Positions 6,478-14,026 of a stretch of DNA of 16,460 bases are shown in pieces. This stretch comes from CAZXBB01 sp964638815 (GTDB lineage Bacteria > Planctomycetota > Phycisphaerae > Phycisphaerales > SM1A02). The stretch spans positions 1-16,460 of the forward strand of contig CAZXBB010000463.1 of the NCBI GenBank assembly GCA_964638815.1. The letters run 5' to 3'. The notes under the pieces were generated by a model. It was not told the DNA's origin and made no database searches. It was given only the letters and a program-made list of their open reading frames with translations. Position 1 is the first letter of the stretch; every line of letters starts with the position of its first letter. Both the position numbers and the translations under genes were made by a program.

Positions 6478-8175
6478 ATGTCCAGGCAGAAGTTCACCAG
6501 TACACTGCTGGTCTTCGCCCTTGCGGGGCTCACCGGACTCGCCGGCTGCGAGTCTCCGCAGTCGACCGGCAGGGCAAGCACCGACCAGCAGCGTTCGACC
6601 GCTTCGCAGAAGCGCTCGACCACATCGCAGACGCGTACGACCGCGCCCGCCTCACAGACGCGATCGGAGGCGAGCCAGAAGCGTTCGACGCCGCCGCCGG
6701 CGCGAACCGCCGAGGCCCCGGCGCCCGCGCCCGCGCCCGCTCGCACCGGCACCTGGCCCACCATGAGCAGCAGCGACTCGATGGCGGTCGTCGCGATGGC
6801 ATATCCGACCGGAACCGCGTCGACGAGTGCGATCGGTCTCGAGAAGGTCGTTCCGCGCGAGGTCCGGGCGAACCAGCCCTTCGAGTACCAGATGATCGTC
6901 ACCAACCTGACGAGCCAGTCGCTGAGCGGCGTCACGGTCACGGATCAGGTGCAGGACGGTCTTCGCATCCTCGGCTCGAACCCGCAGGGTCGCACATTGG
7001 GCGAAGGCACGCACTCCTGGGACGTCGGTGATCTCGGCCCGCGCGAGTCGCGCACGATTCGTGTCAACGGCGTCGCTTCCGGCGAGGGCGTCGTGGCCCA
7101 CTGCGCCTCGGTGACCTACGCGTCCACGCTCTGCGCGACGATCCCCGTCGTCCAGCCGAAGCTGCGTCTCACCAAGTCCGGACCCGCCGAGGCCCTTCGC
7201 TGCGAGGCGATCACCTATCAGATCGAGGTCTCGAACACCGGTACGGGCACGATCAGCAACGTCCGCATCACCGATCCGCTTCCGGACGGCCTGACCGCCG
7301 CCGGCGGTGGTCGCACGCTGAGCTTCGACGCGGGCTCGCTGGCCGCCGGCGCGAGCCGCCGGTTCAGCGCGACCGTGCAGGCCGACCGCACCGGCCGGTT
7401 CTCGAACAACGCGACCGCAACCGGCGAGGCCGGCTTGACCGTCGAGTCCAACGCCGTCGCGACCGTCGTACGTCAGCCCGTGCTCGCGATCTCGAAGACC
7501 TGCCCCGAGCTTCAGTTCATCGGGCGCCCGATCAATTACGAGATTTCCGTCACCAACAGTGGTGACGGGCCGGCGCGAGACCTCATCGTCGAGGACCAGA
7601 TCCCCGCCGGCGGGACGTTCGTCAGCGCGAGCGACGGCGGTCGCGCCGCCGGCGGCCGCGTGACGTGGAATCTCGGCACGCTCGCTCCGGAGGCGTCGAA
7701 GAAGATCACGCTCAGCATCAATCCCGGCGGGGCCGGCACCTATCGCAACACCGTGACGGCTCGCGCGTACTGCGCGGACCCGGTCTCGGATAGCTGCGAG
7801 ACGAACGTCACGGGCATCCCGGCCATTCTCCTCGAGGTCGTGGACATCAACGACCCGGTGCGGGTGGGCGATGAAGAGACCTACGTGATAACCGTCACGA
7901 ACCAGGGCTCCGCCGCCGCCAGGAGCATCCGGATCGTCTGCAACCTGGAGCAGAGCGCCACGTTCGTTTCCGCGGCGGGCAGCACGTCCGGCTCGCACCG
8001 CGCCGGCGTGGTGACGTTTGAGCCGGTCGCCTCGCTCGAACCGCAGGCCAAGGCGACGTGGCGCGTCGTCGTGCGGGCCGCCGCCGAGGCGGACGCCCGC
8101 TTCAAGGTCAGCATGACCAGCAGCATGATCCAGCGTCCGGTCGAGGAAACGGAGGCCACCCACTTCTACAAGTGA
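6478..8175 (+). CDS. DUF11-repeat lipoprotein (OmcB-like surface protein)
   Basis: A 565-residue lipoprotein. The start at 6478 is preferred to the in-frame ATG at 6463 because GGAG (6465-6468) lies nine bases before it, and because MSRQKFTSTLLVFALAGL then leads straight to lipobox LAGC with Cys24. Residues 36-71 are a low-complexity S/T/Q/R repeat (ASQKRST, TSQTRTT, ASQTRSE, ASQKRST), followed by an alanine/proline stalk. Four Ig-like DUF11 domains begin near 120, 229, 335 and 452, each with the YxxxVTNxG...V.DxxPxG pattern. About eight cysteines occur in and between the domains, which could form disulphides as in chlamydial OmcB-type proteins. Probable role: surface or periplasmic structural layer. 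It is the first gene of a co-oriented envelope cluster. Confidence 0.85.
   Translation: MSRQKFTSTLLVFALAGLTGLAGCESPQSTGRASTDQQRSTASQKRSTTSQTRTTAPASQTRSEASQKRSTPPPARTAEAPAPAPAPARTGTWPTMSSSDSMAVVAMAYPTGTASTSAIGLEKVVPREVRANQPFEYQMIVTNLTSQSLSGVTVTDQVQDGLRILGSNPQGRTLGEGTHSWDVGDLGPRESRTIRVNGVASGEGVVAHCASVTYASTLCATIPVVQPKLRLTKSGPAEALRCEAITYQIEVSNTGTGTISNVRITDPLPDGLTAAGGGRTLSFDAGSLAAGASRRFSATVQADRTGRFSNNATATGEAGLTVESNAVATVVRQPVLAISKTCPELQFIGRPINYEISVTNSGDGPARDLIVEDQIPAGGTFVSASDGGRAAGGRVTWNLGTLAPEASKKITLSINPGGAGTYRNTVTARAYCADPVSDSCETNVTGIPAILLEVVDINDPVRVGDEETYVITVTNQGSAAARSIRIVCNLEQSATFVSAAGSTSGSHRAGVVTFEPVASLEPQAKATWRVVVRAAAEADARFKVSMTSSMIQRPVEETEATHFYK
6583..6690 (+). repeat. Imperfect ~21-base repeat encoding S/T-Q-K/T-R units
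   Basis: Within the DUF11 lipoprotein gene, degenerate units encode TASQKRS, TTSQTRT, ASQTRSE and ASQKRST. It forms a basic, hydroxyl-rich linker directly after the lipid anchor and probably varies in length between strains. Confidence 0.6.
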
Positions 8176-8316
8176 TTCCATTCGACACCGCCGGCTGTCG
8201 GCTGCATGCGCGAACCCGCCACTGATGCATGCCCGACACCGACCAGCCTTCGGCGACGCGGCGGGAAACCGTCGCGTCGCCCATTTTCCGAACGATCCGC
8301 CGCACCGAGGACTCCC

Positions 8317-8982
8317 ATGACCGCCCGACATCCCCATCGCGCATCGATGACGATCCTGCTCGTCGCGCTTTGCGTGTTGCCTGCGTGCCGTTCGATCTAC
8401 TACGACACGCTCGAGGCGTTCGGGACGCACAAGCGGGACCTCCTCGTGACGCGCGTGACTGACGCCCGCGACGATCAGGAGGCGGCGAAGGAGCAGTTCG
8501 TCAGCGCGCTCGACAGGTTCACGGCGCTCGTCGGGGCGCCCGACGGCGAGTTGAGTCGCCTCTACCGCGACCTGAACGAGGAGCTGAAGCGCAGCGAGTC
8601 GAAGGCGGATGCCGTCCGGGACCGGATCGAAGCGGTCGAGACCGTCGGCGGCGATCTCTTCCGGGAGTGGGAGGCCGAGCTCGAGCAGTACGCGAGCGGC
8701 GATCTTCGCCGCGCGAGCCGCGAGAAGATGGAGCAGACCCGCTCGCGATACGACCAGCTCGTCGCTGCGATGAAGCGTCCGGAGCAGAAGATGGACGCCG
8801 TCCTCGAGGCGTTCCGCGACCAGGTTCTGTACGTGAAGCACAACCTGAACGCGCAGGCGATCTCCTCGCTCCAGGGCACCGTCGAGACGCTCGAGTTCGA
8901 CACCGCCGAGCTCGTTCGCGACATGGAGGCCGCGATCGCCGAAGCGGATTCCTTCATACACAGCATGGGGGCGGAGGCCTGA
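8317..8982 (+). CDS. DUF2959 family lipoprotein
   Basis: A 221-residue, mostly helical lipoprotein matching the DUF2959 family. Start at 8317: GAGG (8307-8310) is six bases upstream, and the N-terminus MTARHPHRASMTILLVALCV leads to LPAC with lipobox Cys24. An in-frame ATG at 8206 gives a proline/arginine-rich extension with no family sequence. The body is a long helical array rich in charged heptads: SIYYDTLEAFGTHKRDLLV, then EAAKEQFVSALDRF, REKMEQTRSRYDQLVAAMKR and DQVLYVKHNLNAQAISSLQG. The biochemical role is unknown; the lipid anchor and coiled coil suggest an envelope structural or scaffolding part. It is 141 bases after the DUF11 gene and 63 before the DUF4332 gene. Confidence 0.83.
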   Translation: MTARHPHRASMTILLVALCVLPACRSIYYDTLEAFGTHKRDLLVTRVTDARDDQEAAKEQFVSALDRFTALVGAPDGELSRLYRDLNEELKRSESKADAVRDRIEAVETVGGDLFREWEAELEQYASGDLRRASREKMEQTRSRYDQLVAAMKRPEQKMDAVLEAFRDQVLYVKHNLNAQAISSLQGTVETLEFDTAELVRDMEAAIAEADSFIHSMGAEA

Positions 8983-9045
8983 TCGACCGCCACCCGTCAC
9001 GCGATGACGCCGCCCTTCAAGTACGACCATTCAGGCGAGCTTCGC

Positions 9046-9546
9046 ATGTCTTCCGACGAAGAGTCGCGTCAATTCCGCCCGGATCGGGTCGTCAGCGGCG
9101 GTGAGACCGGCCGCGACGTCGCGCAGGTCGTTTCGGGCGACGGCGACTCCGTGCGGCGACTCCGCGAGGCGGGAATCGAGACCGCACAGGGCCTGATCCT
9201 GCGGTGCGCGAGGCCCTGCGATCGCGCCGCCGTCAGCGCCGAGACGGGGATCGCCGCCGGCCATCTGGTGGCCTGGACGTCGATCGCCGAACTCCTTCGC
9301 ATCAGCGGGGTCACGCCCGACTTCGCGGTCATGCTCGAGGCGGTCGGCGCCGGGTCGCTCGCCGCCCTGCGCGAACGGGAGGCCGATCGACTCGCCGACG
9401 CGATGCTCGCACTGACCGCGGAGCGCAGCATCAAGGGACTGATCCCGTCGGCGGCGGTCGTCGGCGGGTGGATCCGGCAGGCGCGGCGTCTGAAGCCCGT
9501 CGTGACCGAATCGGACGTTTCCAACCCATCAACGCGGACCGAATGA
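9046..9546 (+). CDS. DUF4332 helix-hairpin-helix protein
   Basis: A 166-residue cytoplasmic protein without signal peptide or membrane segment. Residues about 35-110 show the DUF4332 pattern: LREAGIETAQGLI, ETGIAAGHLVAWTSIAELLR, then ISGVTPDFAVMLEAVGAGSL. These tandem helix-hairpin-helix motifs (G-h-G turns GVTPDFA and GAGS) normally contact nucleic acid or mediate protein contacts. Start 9046 was chosen on a weak GGCGAG six bases upstream; 9004 is an in-frame alternative adding 14 residues and has no ribosome site. It sits between two envelope genes in the same direction, so co-transcription is likely, but its job there is unknown. Confidence 0.75.
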   Translation: MSSDEESRQFRPDRVVSGGETGRDVAQVVSGDGDSVRRLREAGIETAQGLILRCARPCDRAAVSAETGIAAGHLVAWTSIAELLRISGVTPDFAVMLEAVGAGSLAALREREADRLADAMLALTAERSIKGLIPSAAVVGGWIRQARRLKPVVTESDVSNPSTRTE

Positions 9547-9581
9547 GTCGCTCATCTTGAGCTCTACGGAGGAACATCTCG

Positions 9582-10511
9582 ATGCTCGAGTGCAACGTGT
9601 TTCGAGGAACCATGATGATCGCGGGCGTCGCGACCCTGGCCGCGGGGGCAGGCGTGTACGCCGATGAGCTGCATCTCGTCGGCGGCGACACGCTCTTGGG
9701 CGAGATCGTGGAATGCACGCCGGAGCGAACGGTGCTCCTGCACGAGGTGCTCGGACGTCTCGAGATACCGGCGGACGAGATCGTGACGACGGCGGACGCC
9801 CAGGTCGCGCCGGCGGCGCTCCACGACGACCCGGCGGCGCCGCCGGTGGAGGACGAGCCTTCGGAGTGGGACTCCCACTTCGAGATCGGCCTCGGCGCGA
9901 GCTTCGGCAACACGGATCGCCAGGCCGGTCACGTCGGCTTCACGAGCCTGCGCGAAACGGAGCGCAACCGGACCGCGCTCGACGCCCGCTACCACTACGG
10001 CGCGGCGAACGGCGACCGCGACAACAACCGGCTCTCGGCCGGGATCCAGCACGACTGGCTGGTGCCGGAGTCGCCGTGGCTCTACTTCGCGCGGCTGCGG
10101 TACGACTTCGACGAGTTCCAGTCGTGGGACTACCGGATCGCCGCCCACGGCGGTGTCGGCTACCGCCTCATCGACGAAGAGGACTTCGATCTCACGCTCC
10201 GGGCCGGTCTCGGTGCGCTCAAGGAGTTCAATTCCCCCGACGACGACATCAAGCTGGAGGCGCTGGTCGGCTTCGACCTCACCTGGCAGATCAGTGAGAA
10301 GCAGAGCTTCGAAGCCGGCTCGACGATCTACCCGGATCTCGACGAGACCGGCGAGTTCCGCACGTTCTCGTACGCGGGATGGGCGATCAAGGTTGACGAC
10401 GAGACGCAGACGGCGCTCACCGTGCGCTTCGAGCACGAGCACCAGTCGCACAACCCCGGCTTCGAGAAGAACGACTACCGGCTGACCGCCGGGCTCCAGT
10501 TCGATTTCTGA
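9582..10511 (+). CDS. DUF481 outer-membrane beta-barrel protein
   Basis: A 309-residue protein with a signal peptide (hydrophobic 11-24, cleavage probably after VYA at 25-27). Residues about 28-70 form a small beta-rich domain (ELHLVGGDTLLGEIVECTPE...LEIPADEI) seen before DUF481 barrels. Residues about 95-309 alternate aromatic and polar positions and end in GLQFDF, a C-terminal phenylalanine typical of outer-membrane barrels; DUF481 covers YdiY-like, salt-induced outer-membrane proteins. The start is secure: GGAGGA (9568-9573) lies eight bases upstream. It is 35 bases after the DUF4332 gene and 28 before mscL. The presence of mscL next door hints at osmotic adaptation, which is inference. 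Confidence 0.87.
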   Translation: MLECNVFRGTMMIAGVATLAAGAGVYADELHLVGGDTLLGEIVECTPERTVLLHEVLGRLEIPADEIVTTADAQVAPAALHDDPAAPPVEDEPSEWDSHFEIGLGASFGNTDRQAGHVGFTSLRETERNRTALDARYHYGAANGDRDNNRLSAGIQHDWLVPESPWLYFARLRYDFDEFQSWDYRIAAHGGVGYRLIDEEDFDLTLRAGLGALKEFNSPDDDIKLEALVGFDLTWQISEKQSFEAGSTIYPDLDETGEFRTFSYAGWAIKVDDETQTALTVRFEHEHQSHNPGFEKNDYRLTAGLQFDF

Positions 10512-10539
10512 TTCAACGCTCCAGCACAGGAGAGCGCCA

Positions 10540-10944
10540 ATGCGTCTGGTAAGGGAATTCAAGGACTTTGCCATGCGTGGCAACGTCGTCGACGTAGCCG
10601 TCGGTATCGTCATCGGCGTCGCATTCGGGAAGGTCGTCGCGTCGTTCGTGAGCGACGTCCTGATGCCGCCGATCGGCGCGCTGACCAACGGCATCGATTT
10701 CTCCGATATGAGCATCACGCTCAAGGAGGCGGTGGGTGAGGTTCCCGCCGTGACACTCAACTGGGGGAGCTTCGTCACGGTCGTGATCGACTTCATCATC
10801 GTCGCGTTCGCGATCTTCATGATGATCAAGATGATGAACCGCATGAAGAGGAAGGAAGAGCAGAAGCCGGACGAGCCGGCCAAGCCCTCGAACGAAGAGG
10901 TTCTCCTGATGGAGATCCGCGACGCCATTCGCGCAAGCCACTAG
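10540..10944 (+). CDS. mscL: Large-conductance mechanosensitive channel MscL
   Basis: A 134-residue inner-membrane protein, the normal MscL length. It forms a pentameric pore that opens under membrane tension to release solutes during hypo-osmotic shock. The N-terminal helix MRLVREFKDFAMRGNVVDVA is followed by the glycine-rich pore helix TM1 (VGIVIGVAFGKVVASFVSDV, about 21-40) and the signature MPP-IG. TM2 is about 77-97 (FVTVVIDFIIVAFAIFMMIK), then a basic cluster and the C-terminal bundle helix EEVLLMEIRDAIR. AGGAG (10528-10532) stands seven bases before the ATG. Its last codons and stop lie inside the left arm of a long inverted repeat, so the 3' end of the mRNA is highly structured. It is the last gene of the cluster. 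Confidence 0.97.
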   Translation: MRLVREFKDFAMRGNVVDVAVGIVIGVAFGKVVASFVSDVLMPPIGALTNGIDFSDMSITLKEAVGEVPAVTLNWGSFVTVVIDFIIVAFAIFMMIKMMNRMKRKEEQKPDEPAKPSNEEVLLMEIRDAIRASH

Positions 10945-11185
10945 CCCGCATTGTGCATGAAGCGGGTCGGTGGGTGGTCGAAACGACGACCCGTGCGGGA
11001 CGCGAGGCCGACGTCCGGGTCAACGAAGGCGTGCGCAGCGCAACCAGCGCGGCAAGCCGATCGCGTGAGCGTTCGGGCGAGGCGATGGCATATCCTCTCG
11101 ATACGTCGAGGCTCGAACGAGCGCTCACGCGATTGGATCGCCCGCTGGACGACCCGGTTCATGCACAATGCGGGCTGGCTTTGCG
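10932..11185. repeat. Long inverted repeat with nested stems after mscL
   Basis: The arms at 10943-10969 and 11150-11176 are inverted copies, 26 of 27 bases matching. With a small gap the match extends outward to CGCAAGCC (10932-10939), inside the mscL coding end, and GGCTTTGCG (11177-11185). Inside are a near-perfect hairpin 10972-10980/10984-10992 and a perfect 12-base pair, 11060-11071 with 11122-11133, enclosing a smaller hairpin around TACG (11102-11105). There is no transposase and no clear target duplication. It could be a structured 3' untranslated region, a small RNA, or a MITE-like element. Open frames crossing it are artefacts of the symmetry. Confidence 0.75.
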
Positions 11186-11226
11186 GACGGGGCACCGGGG
11201 CGAGGTTCGTGCCCGCGCCAGGTCCA

Positions 11227-11258
11227 CCCGCGCCGGTCCGACCGGCGCGGGTTTCTCG
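11227..11258 (+). terminator. Rho-independent terminator
   Basis: A perfect 11-base stem, CCCGCGCCGGT (11227-11237) with ACCGGCGCGGG (11241-11251), a three-base loop, then TTTCTCGT. It probably ends transcripts from mscL and the upstream cluster, and isolates the oxidase gene that starts 30 bases later. Confidence 0.8.
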
Positions 11259-11275
11259 TCATGATCCCGGAGCGG

Positions 11276-11281
11276 TAACCT
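11276..11281 (+). promoter_or_regulatory. Candidate -10 (TAACCT) for a leaderless oxidase transcript
   Basis: TAACCT ends seven bases before the oxidase ATG, no Shine-Dalgarno stands at the usual distance, and a terminator lies just upstream. The following CCACGC is also found before the ndk start. No clear -35 element. Confidence 0.4.
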
Positions 11282-11288
11282 CCACGCG

Positions 11289-12440
11289 ATGCCGGCGTTC
11301 GACGTCATCATCCTCGGCCTGGGCGCCATGGGCAGCGCGGCGGCGGCGGCGCTTGCACGGCGCGGCGCCCGCGTGCTCGGCCTTGATCGTTACGCCATCC
11401 CCAACACGCTCGGCTCGTCCCACGGCGAGTCGCGGGTGATCCGGCTGAGCTACTACGAGCATCCCGACTACGTGCCGCTCCTGCGCAGTGCGTTCGCGTT
11501 GTGGAGCGAACTGGAGCACGACGCGCGCACGCCGCTCATGCACATCACGGGTGGCCTTTACATGGGTCCGCCCGGAAGCGCCTTCATTCGCGGCACGTTG
11601 CGATCCGCGCGGGAGCACGACCTGCCGCACGAGGAGCTCGACCGCGACGCGATCGCGCTTCGGTTTCCGCAGTTCGAGCTGCCGGCGGATCACGTGGGCG
11701 TGCACGAGCCGCGCGCCGGGTTCCTTCGGCCGGAGCGGATCCTCGCCGTCTACGCCGACCGCGCGCTCCGCGACGGCGCCGAGCTGCACGGGCATGAGCG
11801 CGCGCTCGAGTGGCGGCCGGGTGACGGCGGCGTCGTTGTCGTCACCGATCGCGGGACCTACCGCGCGCGGAAGCTCGTGCTCTGCGCCGGGGCGTGGACC
11901 GCTTCGCTCGTGACCACCGCGGGCATCGCGCTGACCGTCACGCGGCAGACCGCCGCTTGGGTCTGGCCGCGTACGCCCGAGCTGTTCGAGGCGTCGCGGA
12001 TGCCGATCTGGGGCCTCGACGACGCCGAGGGCTACTTCCATTACGGCTTCCCCCTCGTCGCGGACCGGCCCGGTCTCAAGGTCGCGCGTCACTATCAGGG
12101 CGCGGCGACGGACGCCGATTCGATCGACCGCGCTGTCGGCCCGGCGGACGAGGCCGACATCCGTCGCGTCCTGGCTCGCCATCTCCCCGCGGCCGACGGA
12201 CCGATCCTCTCGATGTCGGTCTGCATGTACACGAACACGCCGGACGGCCACTTCGTGCTCGACCGGCATCCCGCGCACCCGGACGTCACGATCGCGGCCG
12301 GGTTCAGCGGGCACGGGTTCAAGTTCGCCAGCGTGGTCGGCGAGATCATCGCCGATCTGACGCTGGACGGCGGCACGGATCACCCGATCGGGTTCCTCGG
12401 CCTGGGCCGGCTCCTCACGCCCGACGTGCGGTCCGGCTGA
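11289..12440 (+). CDS. FAD-dependent sarcosine / N-methyl amino acid oxidase (MSOX/SolA family)
   Basis: A 383-residue soluble flavoenzyme that oxidises an N-methyl amino acid, giving the free amino acid, formaldehyde and hydrogen peroxide. The N-terminal Rossmann motif IILGLGAMGSAAAAALARRG binds FAD. HGESRVIRLSYYEHPDYVPL holds His45 and Arg49, the same numbers as in Bacillus monomeric sarcosine oxidase. Lys264 and His268 match its active-site Lys265 and His269, and Cys312 in SVCMYTNTPDGHFVLD matches Cys315, the covalent 8-alpha-S-cysteinyl-FAD link. All key residues are present, so it is probably active; sarcosine versus N-methyltryptophan, pipecolate or fructosyl-amino acids cannot be decided here. 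The ATG follows a terminator by 30 bases with no good ribosome site, consistent with its own leaderless promoter. Its stop lies in a tandem repeat. Confidence 0.92.
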   Translation: MPAFDVIILGLGAMGSAAAAALARRGARVLGLDRYAIPNTLGSSHGESRVIRLSYYEHPDYVPLLRSAFALWSELEHDARTPLMHITGGLYMGPPGSAFIRGTLRSAREHDLPHEELDRDAIALRFPQFELPADHVGVHEPRAGFLRPERILAVYADRALRDGAELHGHERALEWRPGDGGVVVVTDRGTYRARKLVLCAGAWTASLVTTAGIALTVTRQTAAWVWPRTPELFEASRMPIWGLDDAEGYFHYGFPLVADRPGLKVARHYQGAATDADSIDRAVGPADEADIRRVLARHLPAADGPILSMSVCMYTNTPDGHFVLDRHPAHPDVTIAAGFSGHGFKFASVVGEIIADLTLDGGTDHPIGFLGLGRLLTPDVRSG

Positions 12441-12506
12441 CGGGTCCGGCTGAACGGTCCGGCTGAGCGGACACGGCTGAACGGACACGACTGAACGGAC
12501 AGGCGC
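12428..12506. repeat. Tandem repeat of 13-14 base units over the oxidase stop codon
   Basis: Three 13-base units like GCGGTCCGGCTGA (12428, 12441, 12454), two 14-base units (12467, 12481) and a partial one to 12506. Each of the five full units ends in TGA. Because the unit length is not a multiple of three, the stops fall in all three plus-strand frames. The first TGA is the stop used by the oxidase. Confidence 0.88.
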
Positions 12507-12587
12507 AGAATCCGCCGGTCGCGCCGGATCCGGTCAAGCGCGCGTCCTCACCCGCCGATAAGACGGCGAAGGAGCGCGCGATCCGCG

Positions 12588-13991
12588 ATGCCCGATATCG
12601 ATGCGCCCAATCCGACGGATGGCGACGCGCCCGGCAGCGTCGACGATCTGCTGCGCGACATCGGCGCCGCCTGTGGCGTGGGCCTCGATGAACCCGGCAG
12701 CGGGAACACGGCGCCGGACTGGTTCGCCCGAGCCGTGGACGCGCTCGCGTCGGGACGCGTGCCCGACCTGACTCAGCCCGACCTGACCCGGCCGCCGGAG
12801 CCGGCGACGGCCGGGGAGAGCGCATCGCCCGTCGCGAACCCGCCGTCGCCGGACCGTGCCGCATTGGAGCTGCAACCGCCCGGAATGCCCGCTGCGGACG
12901 AGCAGCCGAGCGCGGTCGCGGCGGGCGCCGCACCGGCGAGCGAGCCGTCGGAGAGCCTGGAGGGCGCGTTTCGGGAGTCGGCGCGCGCGGCCAAAACGCC
13001 GGCGGACGACCGGGCGGAGCAGGCCGAGGCGGATCCGCTCGCGGGCGCCGTGTTCGTCGGCCCGTTCACCGACGAGACCGGGCCGGCGCCGGACGCTGAA
13101 CACGCATCGCCGCTCGCGGCCGCCAGGGCGGGGGTGACGCCCGAGGCGGCAGCCGACCTGACCGCCGACACGACCAGCGCGCCGGTCGCCGGCACGACCA
13201 GAGCGCCGGTCGCCGCTCCGGTCAGCGCCTCGGTCGCGGACGAGGCCCTTCGCCGGCTCGATGACGAGCTCGCCGAGGACGTCGAGGATCTGCTCCGCGG
13301 CAACTTCGACACGGTCAGCGCCGTCCTGGATGACTCGTTTGACGATCGCTCCGCCGCCACCGCCCGTCCCGAGCCCGGGACCGAGCCCGGGACCGAGCCG
13401 AATCCGGAGCGGGAGCCGGGGTCCGAGGTCGCCTCCCGCGGCCAGACCGCCCCTTCGCGTCGCGTGGGCACCGGCTTGGCGGAGCCGGAGCACGCTGCGC
13501 AGGACAGCCCCGGCCCCGTGCTCCCCGCGCGCTCCGCCGGTCGCGGGACCGGAGGCGACTCCGGTCGCGGGGCCGCGGCCGGCGCCGAGCCGTTGCCCGA
13601 GGCAGTCTTCGAGCTGATGGATCCGACCGCGGCCGAGCCGGTGAGCCAGCTGCTGCCGGATCGCCCGGGGTTCTTGCCGACCGGGACCAGCCCGGTCGCC
13701 GAGGCGGAACCCGAGCCCGAAACCGCGCCCGACCCGGCGACTCCCCAGTCGGAGGCGGCCGACGAGCGGATCGAAGCACCGGCCCCGTTCCCCACAGCGC
13801 GCGGCGCAGGGAACGCCGCTCCGTCGGGGCTCCAGGCGATCCTCATCGAGGTGCTCGCGATCCTCGGCTACCCGCTGCGATTCGTCCCGCCTTCGGTGCG
13901 CCCGCTCGTGGACTGGGTCGCGTTGTCCCTTGTCTTCTGGGTGCCGATCGTCTGGGTGATAGCGCTGTTCATGGTCGGACAGCGCGTATAG
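12588..13991 (+). CDS. Acidic disordered protein with C-terminal membrane anchor, unknown function
   Basis: A 467-residue protein I do not recognise. Most of it (about 60-400) is Ala/Pro/Glu/Asp-rich and predicted disordered by composition, with short tandem repeats: TTSAPVAG/TTRAPVAA (24-base repeat at 13167-13214) and EPGT twice (13371-13394). Two short ordered motifs are alike: SVDDLLRDIGAA (17-28) and DVEDLLRGNFDTV (231-243), perhaps docking helices. The C-terminus has an amphipathic stretch LQAILIEVLAILGYPLRFV and then a single membrane helix at about 441-463 (WVALSLVFWVPIVWVIALFM), leaving only GQRV after it: a tail-anchored layout with the body in the cytoplasm. AAGGAG is 13 bases before the ATG, rather far. 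The 35-base gap to ndk suggests possible co-transcription. Confidence 0.75.
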   Translation: MPDIDAPNPTDGDAPGSVDDLLRDIGAACGVGLDEPGSGNTAPDWFARAVDALASGRVPDLTQPDLTRPPEPATAGESASPVANPPSPDRAALELQPPGMPAADEQPSAVAAGAAPASEPSESLEGAFRESARAAKTPADDRAEQAEADPLAGAVFVGPFTDETGPAPDAEHASPLAAARAGVTPEAAADLTADTTSAPVAGTTRAPVAAPVSASVADEALRRLDDELAEDVEDLLRGNFDTVSAVLDDSFDDRSAATARPEPGTEPGTEPNPEREPGSEVASRGQTAPSRRVGTGLAEPEHAAQDSPGPVLPARSAGRGTGGDSGRGAAAGAEPLPEAVFELMDPTAAEPVSQLLPDRPGFLPTGTSPVAEAEPEPETAPDPATPQSEAADERIEAPAPFPTARGAGNAAPSGLQAILIEVLAILGYPLRFVPPSVRPLVDWVALSLVFWVPIVWVIALFMVGQRV

Positions 13992-14011
13992 CCGCCCCGC
14001 CGACGAGTCGC

Positions 14012-14017
14012 TATCCT
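14012..14017 (+). promoter_or_regulatory. Candidate -10 (TATCCT) for ndk
   Basis: TATCCT is followed by CCACGCCCC and the GTG start of ndk, with no Shine-Dalgarno. The block TATCCTCCACGC closely matches TAACCTCCACGC before the oxidase start, which supports a shared promoter form. No good -35 element. Confidence 0.4.
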
Positions 14018-14026
14018 CCACGCCCC

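Noticed and set aside
6652..9030. 792-codon open frame on the minus strand
   Set aside because: It runs antisense across the DUF11 and DUF2959 genes and their spacer; the composition is typical of GC-driven antisense frames and no domain is visible.
9564..10928. 454-codon minus-strand frame
   Set aside because: Antisense to the DUF481 barrel and mscL genes, both of which are secure.
10943..11176. Insertion sequence or transposon
   Set aside because: Only terminal inverted repeats are seen; there is no transposase frame and no clear target-site duplication, so I report it as an inverted repeat only.
10941..11195. Short frames on both strands across the inverted repeat
   Set aside because: The same residues (MHNAG, CMNR) appear at both ends simply because the arms are complementary; no start signal is present.
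11259..12488. 409-codon minus-strand frame over the oxidase gene
   Set aside because: The plus strand has all active-site residues of sarcosine oxidase; the antisense product has no recognisable motif.
12534..14021. 495-codon minus-strand frame opposite the acidic protein
   Set aside because: A Gly/Arg-rich mirror of an Ala/Pro/Glu-rich gene. The plus frame has a start with a nearby AAGGAG and a clear membrane helix at its end; the minus frame has neither.
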